A DNA stretch of 64,000 nucleotides from Zunongwangia sp. HGR-M22. GTDB taxonomy: Bacteria > Bacteroidota > Bacteroidia > Flavobacteriales > Flavobacteriaceae. The stretch spans positions 2,469,001 through 2,533,000 of the forward strand of contig NZ_CP115159.1 in assembly GCF_027594425.1 (NCBI RefSeq), read 5' to 3'. Positions 33,738 through 41,521 of this stretch are shown one piece after another. The first letter of the stretch is position 1. Every line of letters begins with the position of its first letter. The notes beneath the pieces were generated by a model. That model was given only the letters and a program-made list of their open reading frames with translations. It did no database searches and was not told the DNA's origin. A program made the position numbers and the translations under genes.

Positions 33738-34694
33738 ATGATTGTAGCCAGAAATTTAAAATGGAAGCAGGTTTTTTTCTACATGTGGAAACCTATGCTC
33801 TATTTTCTTGTTTTATCACTAGCAGTTTACATATTGCACATTAAGTTTGGGATGAAGAGCTTAAGTATTCCTTTTAATGCCGTTGCAACATTAAGCACAG
33901 CGCTTGCTATTTATTTGGGATTCAAAAACAATAGCGCATACGATAGATGGTGGGAAGCTCGTAAAATTTGGGGACTATTGGTTAACTATAGCAGAGCCTG
34001 GGGTCGAGAAATTCTTAGTCTAAGTTTTACTACAAAGAATGAGGAATCTCAAGAAATTGCAAACTGGCAAAGAAATGTTATTTATCGCCACATTGCTTTT
34101 GTACATTCCCTGCGAGTATTTCTTAGAATTAAACATCCTTACAATCAAAATAAAACTGAAATTTACGAAGGATCCAACAGGTATGATGATATAAAAGATT
34201 TTGTAAGCGCAGAAGAATTTAAAAATTTTCTTGATAAAAATAACCCACCTAATTATCTAATACAACTGCAAAGTGAAGACTTAAAATATGCCTATAGAAA
34301 AGGATGGATTTCAGACTATAGATTTGTAAGATTAGATGAAACTCTAACCGAATTTAATAATCACCAAGGTATGAGCGAGCGAATTAAAAATACTCCTATG
34401 CCTCGCCCCTACAGTTTCTTCTCGAGAGTATTTGTATACCTTCATGGCACATTGGTACCTTTTGCTTTTATTGAAGATTTAGGATGGATAAATATTCCTT
34501 TATCCTTAATTATTAATTTCATCTTCCTTGCATTGGATACTATCGGAGAAAGAACAGAAGATCCTTTTGAAAATAGAATGGACGACACTCCCCTTAGTGC
34601 TATTAGTCTAACTATAGAGACCAATCTTAAGGAAATGATTGGCGATAAAAATTTTCCTGAAAAACAACAAGAAATTGAAGGCGTGGTTTTATAA
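33738..34694 (+). CDS. Bestrophin-like channel protein
   Basis: The 318-residue protein has FFYMWKPMLYFLVLSLAVYI and then FNAVATLSTALAIYLGFKNN, followed by the hallmark SAYDRWWEARKIWGLLVNYS and RAWGREILSL. C-terminal FALFPF-like sequence is replaced by GTLVPFAFIEDLGWINIPLS and FLALDTIGERTEDPFENRMD. This is the bacterial bestrophin family (formerly UPF0187), pentameric membrane channels that pass anions or, in bacteria, cations. It is a single gene, followed by a hairpin terminator and guaD. Confidence 0.88.
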   Translation: MIVARNLKWKQVFFYMWKPMLYFLVLSLAVYILHIKFGMKSLSIPFNAVATLSTALAIYLGFKNNSAYDRWWEARKIWGLLVNYSRAWGREILSLSFTTKNEESQEIANWQRNVIYRHIAFVHSLRVFLRIKHPYNQNKTEIYEGSNRYDDIKDFVSAEEFKNFLDKNNPPNYLIQLQSEDLKYAYRKGWISDYRFVRLDETLTEFNNHQGMSERIKNTPMPRPYSFFSRVFVYLHGTLVPFAFIEDLGWINIPLSLIINFIFLALDTIGERTEDPFENRMDDTPLSAISLTIETNLKEMIGDKNFPEKQQEIEGVVL

Positions 34695-34713
34695 AAAAAC
34701 TATTCCATAAAAT

Positions 34714-34731
34714 GGCAGTTCAAAAACTGTC
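34714..34731 (+). terminator. Terminator after the bestrophin gene
   Basis: GGCAGTT (34714-34720) and AACTGTC (34725-34731, one G-T pair) form a short stem, followed by TTTTTTTATTT. Confidence 0.7.
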
Positions 34732-34741
34732 TTTTTTTATT

Positions 34742-34749
34742 TAATTTTG
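34742..34749 (+). promoter_or_regulatory. Putative -7 element for guaD
   Basis: TAATTTTG matches TAnnTTTG, directly after the bestrophin terminator and 16 bases before the ATG at 34766, so the leader would be very short. Confidence 0.4.
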
Positions 34750-34765
34750 AGAAAGAAAAGAAAAA

Positions 34766-35248
34766 ATGTTTATGACTGAAGAAGATAAGAAATTTATGCG
34801 TCGGGCAATAGCTCTGGCAGAAGAAGGAATGGACACCGGAGCAGGAGGTCCTTTTGGAGCAGTAGTTGTAAAAGACGGGGAAATTGTTGCTGAAGGATGG
34901 AATATCGTTACTTCTAGTAACGACCCCACTGCTCATGCTGAAATTACTGCGATAAGAAGAGCTTGCGAAAACTTAAATACTTTTCAATTAGAAGATTGCA
35001 TTTTATACACAAGCTGCGAACCTTGCCCTATGTGCTTGGGTGCGATTTACTGGGCCAGACCCAAAAAAGTCTTTTATGCACTAAACCACAATGATGCTGC
35101 AAAAATTGGATTCGACGACCAGTTTATCTACGAAGAATTAGATAAGGATATAGAAAATAGAAAAGTCCCTTTTGAAAATATAATTCGAGAAGAAGCTTTA
35201 CCTGTTTTTGAAAAATGGGACAGAAAAGAAAACCGAATCGATTATTAA
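34766..35248 (+). CDS. guaD: Guanine deaminase (cytidine-deaminase fold)
   Basis: The 160-residue enzyme has GPFGAVVVKDGEIVAEGWN, TAHAEITAIRRAC (His57 zinc ligand, Glu59 proton shuttle) and SCEPCPMCLGAIYWARPKKV (Cys87 and Cys90 zinc ligands). GFDDQFIYEELDK matches the C-terminus of Bacillus GuaD closely, which distinguishes it from TadA. It deaminates guanine to xanthine for purine recycling. The stop codon lies within the loop of its own terminator hairpin. An alternative start, ATG at 34772, would remove two residues. Confidence 0.86.
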   Translation: MFMTEEDKKFMRRAIALAEEGMDTGAGGPFGAVVVKDGEIVAEGWNIVTSSNDPTAHAEITAIRRACENLNTFQLEDCILYTSCEPCPMCLGAIYWARPKKVFYALNHNDAAKIGFDDQFIYEELDKDIENRKVPFENIIREEALPVFEKWDRKENRIDY

Positions 35249-35258
35249 GATTCGGTTT
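35230..35258 (+). terminator. Terminator overlapping the guaD stop codon
   Basis: AAACCGAATC (35230-35239) pairs with GATTCGGTTT (35249-35258), followed by TTTCTTTTT. The stop codon (35246-35248) sits in the loop. The next gene is convergent, so it may be shared. Confidence 0.85.
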
Positions 35259-35292
35259 TTCTTTTTATTATTAAAACGAACTATGGGTGATT

Positions 35293-36108
35293 TTAGTTCT
35301 CTTTTAAATTACGCCATACTCTTGCACTCCTTCTTATTTCTTCATCTAATCGCTCTAGTTGTGATGATGTCTGTGGAGTTGCATTAGGAACCAATTCAGG
35401 TAAAACGACTTCAATCATTATTGGTCCTTCAAAATTTAATTCCTCTAAAACAGCATGATGATTTACAAAATCTACCTGCCCTCTGCCTATTCCAGATCGA
35501 TTAGAATCTGAAATCTGATAACTAAGCATAAAATCAGAAGCTTCTTTTATCGCCTGTATAGGATCGCTTTCTTCGATATGCATATGAAAACTATCCAATA
35601 TTAAACTAAAGTTGTTGTGGCCAACAGCATTTATTAAATCTAAACCTTTTGAAACTGTGTGTATCATCGTCGATTCGTATCTATTAACACACTCATAAGC
35701 TAATTTCACTTTTTTGAGCTGTGCATAGGCATCTAAAGTTTTGCAGCACTCCACTAACATCGACCAACTTTCTTCAGCATTAGGACAATTAGTAGTCCAC
35801 TGTGCTAAGCCTTGTAACGTAACTACCGGTACATCTGTCTCAACTGCGAAATCTATCATCTTTTTATAAAACTCGATTGCCGATGATTTATTCGCCTCCT
35901 CTAAAATCGGTGGGGCGCAGTTGTAAGGATCTATGGCAAAAATTTCAATTTCAAAATGATCTGCCGCGGCTCTTATTTCTTTAGCATCGTAATTACGCCA
36001 ATCTCCAGAAAACTGTATCCCGTCAAGATTTAATAATTTTACTTTTTCCATTAATTTATTAGGATCTTCAATCCCCAAAATCCAAGAGCAAACTCCAATT
36101 TTATTCAT
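35293..36108 (-). CDS. Sugar phosphate isomerase/epimerase family protein
   Basis: The 271-residue protein has the TIM-barrel pattern of AP-endonuclease-2-type isomerases: IGVCSWILGIEDPNKLMEKV, LNLDGIQFSGDW, LAYECVNRYESTMIHTV (a metal-binding Glu), SLILDSFHMHIEESDPIQA (metal-binding Asp and His) and GPIMIEVVLPELVPNAT. Such enzymes interconvert ketoses or inositol derivatives with a divalent metal. The substrate is unknown. It is a single gene, convergent with guaD. Confidence 0.8.
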   Translation of the reverse strand: MNKIGVCSWILGIEDPNKLMEKVKLLNLDGIQFSGDWRNYDAKEIRAAADHFEIEIFAIDPYNCAPPILEEANKSSAIEFYKKMIDFAVETDVPVVTLQGLAQWTTNCPNAEESWSMLVECCKTLDAYAQLKKVKLAYECVNRYESTMIHTVSKGLDLINAVGHNNFSLILDSFHMHIEESDPIQAIKEASDFMLSYQISDSNRSGIGRGQVDFVNHHAVLEELNFEGPIMIEVVLPELVPNATPQTSSQLERLDEEIRRSARVWRNLKEN

Positions 36109-36195
36109 CTAAATTCGTTTTACTTCCTAAAGATAAATCCAATTCTTAAAATCCTTGTTAGTTTCTAGTTAATTCTGAAAATGTTTTTAACTGAA

Positions 36196-36636
36196 CTACT
36201 TTTCACTCATCTTTCCAATCATTTTGTATAACAATCGGTATAATTCTTTTGCTTCATCTAAGGATAATGGAAGTTGTTCGGCTAACATTGCGGGTACATC
36301 GCAAGCCTGATCTTTTAAAGCTTTTCCTTTTTCGGTTAGGGTTATTACAATATTACGTTCATCGGTTTCAGAGCGTTTTCGCTCTAAATATCCACGTTGC
36401 TGAAGTCGCTTTAAAAGCGGCGTTAAAGTGTTAGATTGTAACTGAAGTTTCTCTGCAACTGTACTTAAATTTACCTCATCTTTTTCCCAAAGCACCATTA
36501 ACACCAAATATTGCGGGTAGGTAAGATCTAAATCTTTCAACATTGGCTGATATCGCTGAATCACTAATCGTGAAGCCGTATACAACGGAAAACAAAGTTG
36601 ATTTTCCAGTTTTAAATTTTCATATTTCTCACTCAT
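36196..36636 (-). CDS. ohrR: OhrR-like MarR family peroxide-sensing repressor
   Basis: The 146-residue winged-helix regulator starts KLENQLCFPLYTASRLVI, where Cys15 is the peroxide-sensing cysteine at the same position as in Bacillus OhrR. The helix-turn-helix and wing follow (VNLSTVAEKLQLQSNTLTPL, RSETDERNIVITLTEKG). It represses the organic hydroperoxide resistance gene until Cys15 is oxidised. It lies downstream of ohr on the same strand with a terminator between them. A candidate operator with the CGATTTAATCG core lies before ohr. Confidence 0.87.
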   Translation of the reverse strand: MSEKYENLKLENQLCFPLYTASRLVIQRYQPMLKDLDLTYPQYLVLMVLWEKDEVNLSTVAEKLQLQSNTLTPLLKRLQQRGYLERKRSETDERNIVITLTEKGKALKDQACDVPAMLAEQLPLSLDEAKELYRLLYKMIGKMSEK

Positions 36637-36697
36637 TATTCAGCAATTTTTGAGGTTTACAGCCCTATTTTTCAATTGGAAAATTAATAAAAAAAAA

Positions 36698-36723
36698 CCC
36701 TTTCCGCAGTAAAGCAAAAAGGG
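36698..36723 (-). terminator. Terminator after ohr
   Basis: CCCTTT (36698-36703) pairs with AAAGGG (36718-36723), flanked by long A and T tracts that give a T-run on the minus strand. It separates ohr from ohrR. Confidence 0.7.
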
Positions 36724-36810
36724 ATTTTTTATTATTAGTTTTAGTTCCTGTTCACTTTTAAGTTGAAGAAAATTAGGTAACTTGTTTAGTTTGACCAGTA
36801 ACTTTTCACG

Positions 36811-36841
36811 ATGAGACCCTGAATCAAGTTCAGGGTGACGA
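36811..36841. repeat. Interspersed palindromic repeat (intact copy)
   Basis: ACCCTGAA and TTCAGGGT form an 8-bp stem around TCAAG, with flanking ATGAG and GACGA. A decayed copy is at 22959-22989. Similar intergenic palindromes are known in Flavobacteriia. Confidence 0.6.
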
Positions 36842-36851
36842 ACTATTGAAT

Positions 36852-37268
36852 TTAAATTACTTCTAATTCTACCTCAATATTTCCGCGAGTGGCGTTAGAG
36901 TACGGACAAACTTGGTGTGCTTGTTCTACCAATTCTTGCGCTTTTTCGTTCTCAACTCCAGGAATTTCTACCGCAAGTTTTACGGCTAATTGAAATCCGC
37001 CTTTATCATTTGGGCCAATTCCTACGGTAGCTTTTACTACTGTTGGATTTTCGGGTTTTACTTTGGCTTTGCTCATCACTAAATTTAAAGCGCTATCAAA
37101 ACAAGCGGCATAACCTGCTGCAAATAATTGCTCGGGATTGGTAGCTCCTCCATTTCCGCCTAATTCTTTCGGCATTAAAACGTCAAAATCTACAAATCCG
37201 TCTTCACTTTTTACGTGTCCATTTCTTCCTCCGGTGGCTTCTACTGTGGTTTGATATTGTGTTTTCAT
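36852..37268 (-). CDS. ohr: Organic hydroperoxide resistance protein (Ohr)
   Basis: The 138-residue OsmC-fold peroxidase has QYQTTVEATGGRNGHVKSED, then NPEQLFAAGYAACFDSALNL with Cys56 and HQVCPYSNATRGNIEV with Cys121. These are the two reactive cysteines that reduce lipid and organic hydroperoxides. It is on the same strand as ohrR, and a candidate OhrR operator lies at 37296-37306 between the -7 element and the start codon. The ATG is at 37268. Confidence 0.93.
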   Translation of the reverse strand: MKTQYQTTVEATGGRNGHVKSEDGFVDFDVLMPKELGGNGGATNPEQLFAAGYAACFDSALNLVMSKAKVKPENPTVVKATVGIGPNDKGGFQLAVKLAVEIPGVENEKAQELVEQAHQVCPYSNATRGNIEVELEVI

Positions 37269-37295
37269 AACTAATTTATTTTTTTAAATCATTAA

Positions 37296-37306
37296 CGATT
37301 AAATCG
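37296..37306. promoter_or_regulatory. Candidate OhrR operator
   Basis: CGATTAAATCG is an 11-bp palindrome (CGATTTAATCG on the minus strand) lying between the ohr -7 element and start. Its core resembles the CAATTTAATTG part of the Bacillus OhrR site. The adjacent ATCGCGTACGAT extends the symmetry. Confidence 0.5.
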
Positions 37307-37315
37307 CGTACGATA

Positions 37316-37323
37316 CAAATCTA
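37316..37323 (-). promoter_or_regulatory. Putative -7 element for ohr
   Basis: TAGATTTG on the minus strand matches TAnnTTTG, 48 bases before the ohr ATG. A TTG at 37341-37339 is 15 bases upstream, inside the preceding terminator. Confidence 0.5.
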
Positions 37324-37328
37324 TCAAA

Positions 37329-37356
37329 AGAAGCTTAACAATAGTGTTAAGCTTCT
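37329..37356 (-). terminator. Terminator of the MRJP-type gene, abutting the ohr promoter
   Basis: AGAAGCTTAAC (37329-37339) pairs perfectly with GTTAAGCTTCT (37346-37356). On the minus strand it is followed by TTTTGATA. It ends five bases before the ohr -7 element. Confidence 0.75.
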
Positions 37357-37469
37357 CTCAAAGTTTACAATAAATTTTCTAAAAGCGATCTTACAAGGCA
37401 TTCAACAGAAAAAATTCTTACTTCCTAGCAAGTCTCTAAACATTTAATCTCGATGATCGAGTAAATTTT

Positions 37470-38576
37470 CTATGGAAGTTTTACTCGGAATATCTGATAC
37501 GGAAATTCAACATTAGATTCGCCATCATTCCAAAACGATTGGCGCTGTAATTGCGAACACGAAAAATACAAAAATCCATCACTTCCTATGCCTAAAGAAT
37601 CGGGCCAAAGCAATCTAGAATCCTGAACCAACGTATGTACTTTGCCATCTTTCGGACTGACATATTTTACGGAATAGTCTACAGAATTGGTTAAATAAAC
37701 GTTCCCTTTTTGATCGGCTATCAGGCCGTGAGTAATACCAACTTTGCCCAAATCTTCCACTTTTGCTTCCAGCTCACGTTCAGAAAGCGAAGCATCGGCT
37801 AAAAATTTGGTTTCAATTCTATACAAATTCAATTTATTAATGGGTTTGAAGTAGAAATACTTGTTGTCTGAAGTCAGCGCAATTCCATTTACATTCGAGC
37901 TAAACGGCTTTCCATCTTTGTTACGCATTTCTTTTCCGTGATACGTCAAAACTACCTCCGGATTCGCTTTAGTAGCTTCAATATTTTGTAAAACCGTCCG
38001 TGTATTTCCGGTTTTTAAATCTAGAATTACTACTGCTGCTTGTCCGGGATCTGAAAGATACCCAAGCTGTTTATCGGTATCAATTCTAATATCATTTAAA
38101 CCGGAAACTGTTTTGTCTAAATCTTCAAAATAATAGACGTGTTCAAACTCATCAGTTTTCAAATTGATTTTCAGCAACTTAAACTTTCCTGCTTCCGCTT
38201 TTCCGTCATCACCAAAAATAGATCCGCCAGATGATGGTTTTGAATCGAGTATCCAAAGCATATCGTTTGCATCTACATACAAATCTTGCACTTTTACAAA
38301 GCGTTTTTTCTCGTTACCAGCATGTGTATTCCACGCTTTGTTAGGATACGGAACGGTTTTACCCTCAATAATTTCTGTTAAACCGTATTTATAAGGCTTA
38401 CCTTCTCTATAAGGAAACGATACAAAAACGCGATTATCAGAGGAAACGCTTAGACCAATGGCCATATATTCGCCTAAATCGGCTACGGTTTCTAGATTAT
38501 CACTATGATATTCTTGTGCTGCAACAGGTTGAAAAAGGAGCATTAAGACGATACAATATAAACTGGTTTTCATCAT
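37470..38576 (-). CDS. Secreted major royal jelly / L-dopachrome tautomerase-related protein
   Basis: I start at the ATG at 38576, which overlaps the stop of the aldo/keto reductase gene (TAATG) and gives a signal peptide MKTSLYCIVLMLLFQPVAAQ. The body of about 347 residues is a six-bladed propeller of the MRJP/yellow family: LSVSSDNRVFVSFPYREGKP, LYVDANDMLWILDSKPSSGG, NDIRIDTDKQLGYLSDPGQA and GLIADQKGNVYLTNSVDYSV. Bacterial members are often called L-dopachrome tautomerase-related; the ligand is unknown. It is probably periplasmic and co-transcribed with the aldo/keto reductase. Confidence 0.85.
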   Translation of the reverse strand: MMKTSLYCIVLMLLFQPVAAQEYHSDNLETVADLGEYMAIGLSVSSDNRVFVSFPYREGKPYKYGLTEIIEGKTVPYPNKAWNTHAGNEKKRFVKVQDLYVDANDMLWILDSKPSSGGSIFGDDGKAEAGKFKLLKINLKTDEFEHVYYFEDLDKTVSGLNDIRIDTDKQLGYLSDPGQAAVVILDLKTGNTRTVLQNIEATKANPEVVLTYHGKEMRNKDGKPFSSNVNGIALTSDNKYFYFKPINKLNLYRIETKFLADASLSERELEAKVEDLGKVGITHGLIADQKGNVYLTNSVDYSVKYVSPKDGKVHTLVQDSRLLWPDSLGIGSDGFLYFSCSQLQRQSFWNDGESNVEFPYQIFRVKLP

Positions 38577-39703
38577 TATTTGGGTTCTGGTGCATTTTGA
38601 GCTATTAAGCCTTTTGTTTTTAATTCTTTCCAAAAATCAGATGGTATGTTCACCGACATCGATTTTGCATTCGCAGCCGACTGCGCCGCAGAACTTGCTC
38701 CGGGAATCACACTTGAAACAACAACAGGCGCGGCACAAAACTGAAGTGCTGCCGTAGCTAAATCTACCTTATATTTATCGGCTACTTTTTGTAATTCAGC
38801 TCTTTTTTCTAAGTATTTTTCAGGAATATCTTTGCTATAATCAAACCTATCTTTCCCTGCTAAAAATCCGGAATTAAACGGTGCTCCAACCACAATACTA
38901 ATTCCTTCTCGCTCACATACCGGAAAAACGTTATTTAAATCATCTTCATGATAAATCAACGAATATTGTTTGGCCGACAAGAAAATATCAGGATCGGCTA
39001 CTTGAATAGTTTCTAAAATAGGTTCAGTAGTATTTACGCCCAATCCCCAAGCTTTAATTAAACCTTCTTCTCGCATTTTGGTGAGCTCGGGCATTGCGCC
39101 ATTTTTGGCTTGTTCAAAATATTTTTCATAATCACTTCTAGAGAAATCAGGATTATCGGGTGATAAATCGTGAATAAAAACAATGTCTAAATAAGCCAAA
39201 CCTAAACGATGTAAACTATCTTCAACCGATTTTCTGGTTGCTTCCGCAGAATAATCGTATGTGTAATTCATATTTAACTTTCCTTTCCATAAACCATCGG
39301 GCATACTAAAATTAGCATCGGGTATTAATAATCTTCCCACCTTGGTAGATAGCACAAAATCTTCACGATTTTTATTGAAAAGATAACTTCCCATTCTGCG
39401 TTCACTTATGCCTAAGCCATACCAAGGTGAGGTATCGAAATAACGCACACCATTTTCCCAAGCAGCATCCATTGCGCCACGAATTTCTTCATCTGAATTT
39501 ACGTGAAACCCATTTCCGGCAGCAACGCCACCCATACCAAATTTCCATTCGGGTTTAAATTTTTCTCGTAAATGGTTATTTTTAATTTTTGCTGAAGGAA
39601 TTGCGCCGCTAGCTGTGCTTGCTGCACTTAATATTGAAGGTGCCGCCAGTATTACGGCAGAACCTAAAATTGACTTCTGTATAAAATTTCTTCGGTTAGC
39701 CAT
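38576..39703 (-). CDS. Tat-exported aldo/keto reductase
   Basis: The 375-residue protein has a twin-arginine signal (NRRNFIQKSILGSAVILAAP). It then has the AKR barrel: VRYFDTSPWYGLGISERRMG (catalytic Asp and Tyr), FVLSTKVGRLL (Lys), LAYLDIVFIHDLS (His) and VSSVIPGASSAAQSAANAKS for NADP binding. Tat export means the protein is folded with cofactor before secretion. The substrate is unknown; the partner propeller protein suggests a shared pathway in the periplasm. The ATG is at 39703. Confidence 0.88.
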   Translation of the reverse strand: MANRRNFIQKSILGSAVILAAPSILSAASTASGAIPSAKIKNNHLREKFKPEWKFGMGGVAAGNGFHVNSDEEIRGAMDAAWENGVRYFDTSPWYGLGISERRMGSYLFNKNREDFVLSTKVGRLLIPDANFSMPDGLWKGKLNMNYTYDYSAEATRKSVEDSLHRLGLAYLDIVFIHDLSPDNPDFSRSDYEKYFEQAKNGAMPELTKMREEGLIKAWGLGVNTTEPILETIQVADPDIFLSAKQYSLIYHEDDLNNVFPVCEREGISIVVGAPFNSGFLAGKDRFDYSKDIPEKYLEKRAELQKVADKYKVDLATAALQFCAAPVVVSSVIPGASSAAQSAANAKSMSVNIPSDFWKELKTKGLIAQNAPEPK

Positions 39704-39797
39704 AGTTTTATTTTTGATTCAATTCAGAACAATTTGTTTTTATCCCTAAATTATTAAGTAAGGGCTGAACAGAAAGATTTTTGAAGTTAAACTCTAG

Positions 39798-41309
39798 TTA
39801 ATTTGAAGCTACTTTGGAGTTGGTTTCCGGAGTTTCAAAAGGAATCAATTTCTTATAATGCTTGTAACGCAAAAAGATTTCTTTTACGTATAAAAAAGGC
39901 TCTCGACCTCTTACAAAACCGTATTTAACTTCCGGCCGACTAAAAAATTCACGCGAGCTTAACTTCAGCATATAATCTTCTACATTATCGTCCCATTGGT
40001 ATGGATCTTCATCAAAAGCTTTGGCCAATCGTTGGGCATCACGAACGTGACCCAAACCACAGTTATAGGCGGCAAGCGTAAATTTTATTTTTTGAATACT
40101 ATCTGTTACGTTTGTAAACTTCTCTTTTAACTGTTCTAAATATTTGGTACCGCCTCTAATATTTTCTGAAGGATTTGTAATATCAGAAATTCCTAAATCT
40201 TTCGCTGTGGCCGGCATAATTTGCATTAAACCTCCTGCCCCAGCCCAAGAATTTTCATTGGGTTTAAAACGAGATTCTTGAAAAATTTGAGAACTCAGCA
40301 ATCGCCAGTCCCAACCTAATCGTGCTACATTGGTTTTTACAATTTCGTCGTACTGACTAATTTTCCCTTCATTTTTACTGTAAAACTTACTTTTAATTCG
40401 GCGTCTGTACGATTTCTTGTTTTTGAAATATTTATTATAAACCACATAGTAAAAGTCTTTTTTCTTGATATTTTTTAACCACGCATTAATCTCAGCTAAT
40501 AGTTCAGATGAATTTTTTCGAACTGCCCAAGCAATGCGTTGCGAAAAACTGATCTCGGTATCAATATCCAAAATCGGATTGTAGGTTTGATTGATCGCCG
40601 CAATATTATAGTCGGCAATGGTATAATCAATCTCTTCATTCACCACCATTTTAATAATATCTTCGGTAGTTTTATTGCCCGGCACTAACTGAATATCGAT
40701 CTGCCCGCCAATTTCATCTTCTAAATTCTCCAATCGTTCAAAATAAGACGAATTTTTGCGTACGTGCACTGTTTTCCCAATCATCTCGATAGGATCATTG
40801 ATCGTTTGCTTTTTTATTTTGTACATCGGTAATCTTCGCCAATCTTCCGGACGGCGCTGCACCAAAACCTGATGGGTGAGGTAATGATAATCGGTAAAAT
40901 TCACCAGCTTTTTTCGGTCTTCAGTTACCGACAGCCCAAAGGCAATTAAATCGCCTTCGCCGGCATTTAACATATCAAATAAATGATCGATATCTTCGGC
41001 AACTTTTATATCTAATTCCAGGTTTAAGTGTTCAGCTAGTTTCTTCACCAATTCATATTCAAACCCCATCGGTTTTCCACGGTATAAAAAGTAACTGGTA
41101 GAATTATAAATGGTAATAACGGTGAGTTTCCCATCCTCTTTTATTTCTGAAAAAGATTTGGAATATTGATTAATTGCAAGTTCGGGAGAATCTTCAGCGT
41201 TAGTATTTCTACTCTCAGAACAATTTAAAAGAGTCCCTAATAAGAATATACAAATGCTAAACTTGAAAATATTACTATGTGTAAAAAAATGGCGTAAAGG
41301 TCTAATCAT
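39798..41309 (-). CDS. mltF: Membrane-bound lytic transglycosylase MltF-like lipoprotein
   Basis: The 503-residue protein has a lipoprotein signal ending LLGTLLNC, with Asn before Cys. A periplasmic solute-binding type 3 domain follows (LTVITIYNSTSYFLYRGKPM, ALNAGEGDLIAFGLSVTEDR-like, IDYTIADYNIAAIN). The C-terminal SLT domain has the catalytic Glu in SQIFQESRFKPNENSWAGAG, then GLMQIMPATAKDLGI and YNCGLGHVRDAQRLA. MltF enzymes cleave peptidoglycan to anhydro-muropeptides and are regulated by the binding domain. It lies divergent from eutBC. Confidence 0.92.
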   Translation of the reverse strand: MIRPLRHFFTHSNIFKFSICIFLLGTLLNCSESRNTNAEDSPELAINQYSKSFSEIKEDGKLTVITIYNSTSYFLYRGKPMGFEYELVKKLAEHLNLELDIKVAEDIDHLFDMLNAGEGDLIAFGLSVTEDRKKLVNFTDYHYLTHQVLVQRRPEDWRRLPMYKIKKQTINDPIEMIGKTVHVRKNSSYFERLENLEDEIGGQIDIQLVPGNKTTEDIIKMVVNEEIDYTIADYNIAAINQTYNPILDIDTEISFSQRIAWAVRKNSSELLAEINAWLKNIKKKDFYYVVYNKYFKNKKSYRRRIKSKFYSKNEGKISQYDEIVKTNVARLGWDWRLLSSQIFQESRFKPNENSWAGAGGLMQIMPATAKDLGISDITNPSENIRGGTKYLEQLKEKFTNVTDSIQKIKFTLAAYNCGLGHVRDAQRLAKAFDEDPYQWDDNVEDYMLKLSSREFFSRPEVKYGFVRGREPFLYVKEIFLRYKHYKKLIPFETPETNSKVASN

Positions 41310-41423
41310 TAAATAGCTGATTTTCTTAAATATAGCTATTTATCTCCAGATATAAAATTTATTCATTTTTTATCAATTATTAATTCATAATAAAAACAAA
41401 TATTCATAATTATTTGGATATAA

Positions 41424-41444
41424 TTTATAATTATCAATTATAAA
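41424..41444. promoter_or_regulatory. Short dyad between mltF and eutB
   Basis: TTTATAATT (41424-41432), loop ATC, AATTATAAA (41436-41444). It lies in the divergent region 41310-41521. It may be an operator or chance AT-rich symmetry. No cobalamin riboswitch features are visible there. Confidence 0.35.
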
Positions 41445-41521
41445 CTATCGAATATTAAATTAGTATTCTTTAAACATTTAATACCATAACAATTTGGTAA
41501 CTTTCTATAAAAGTGGATTTT

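Noticed and set aside
41310-41521. Possible cobalamin riboswitch before eutB
   Set aside because: No B12-box (GCCACTG-like) or long structured leader is visible; the region is short and AT-rich.
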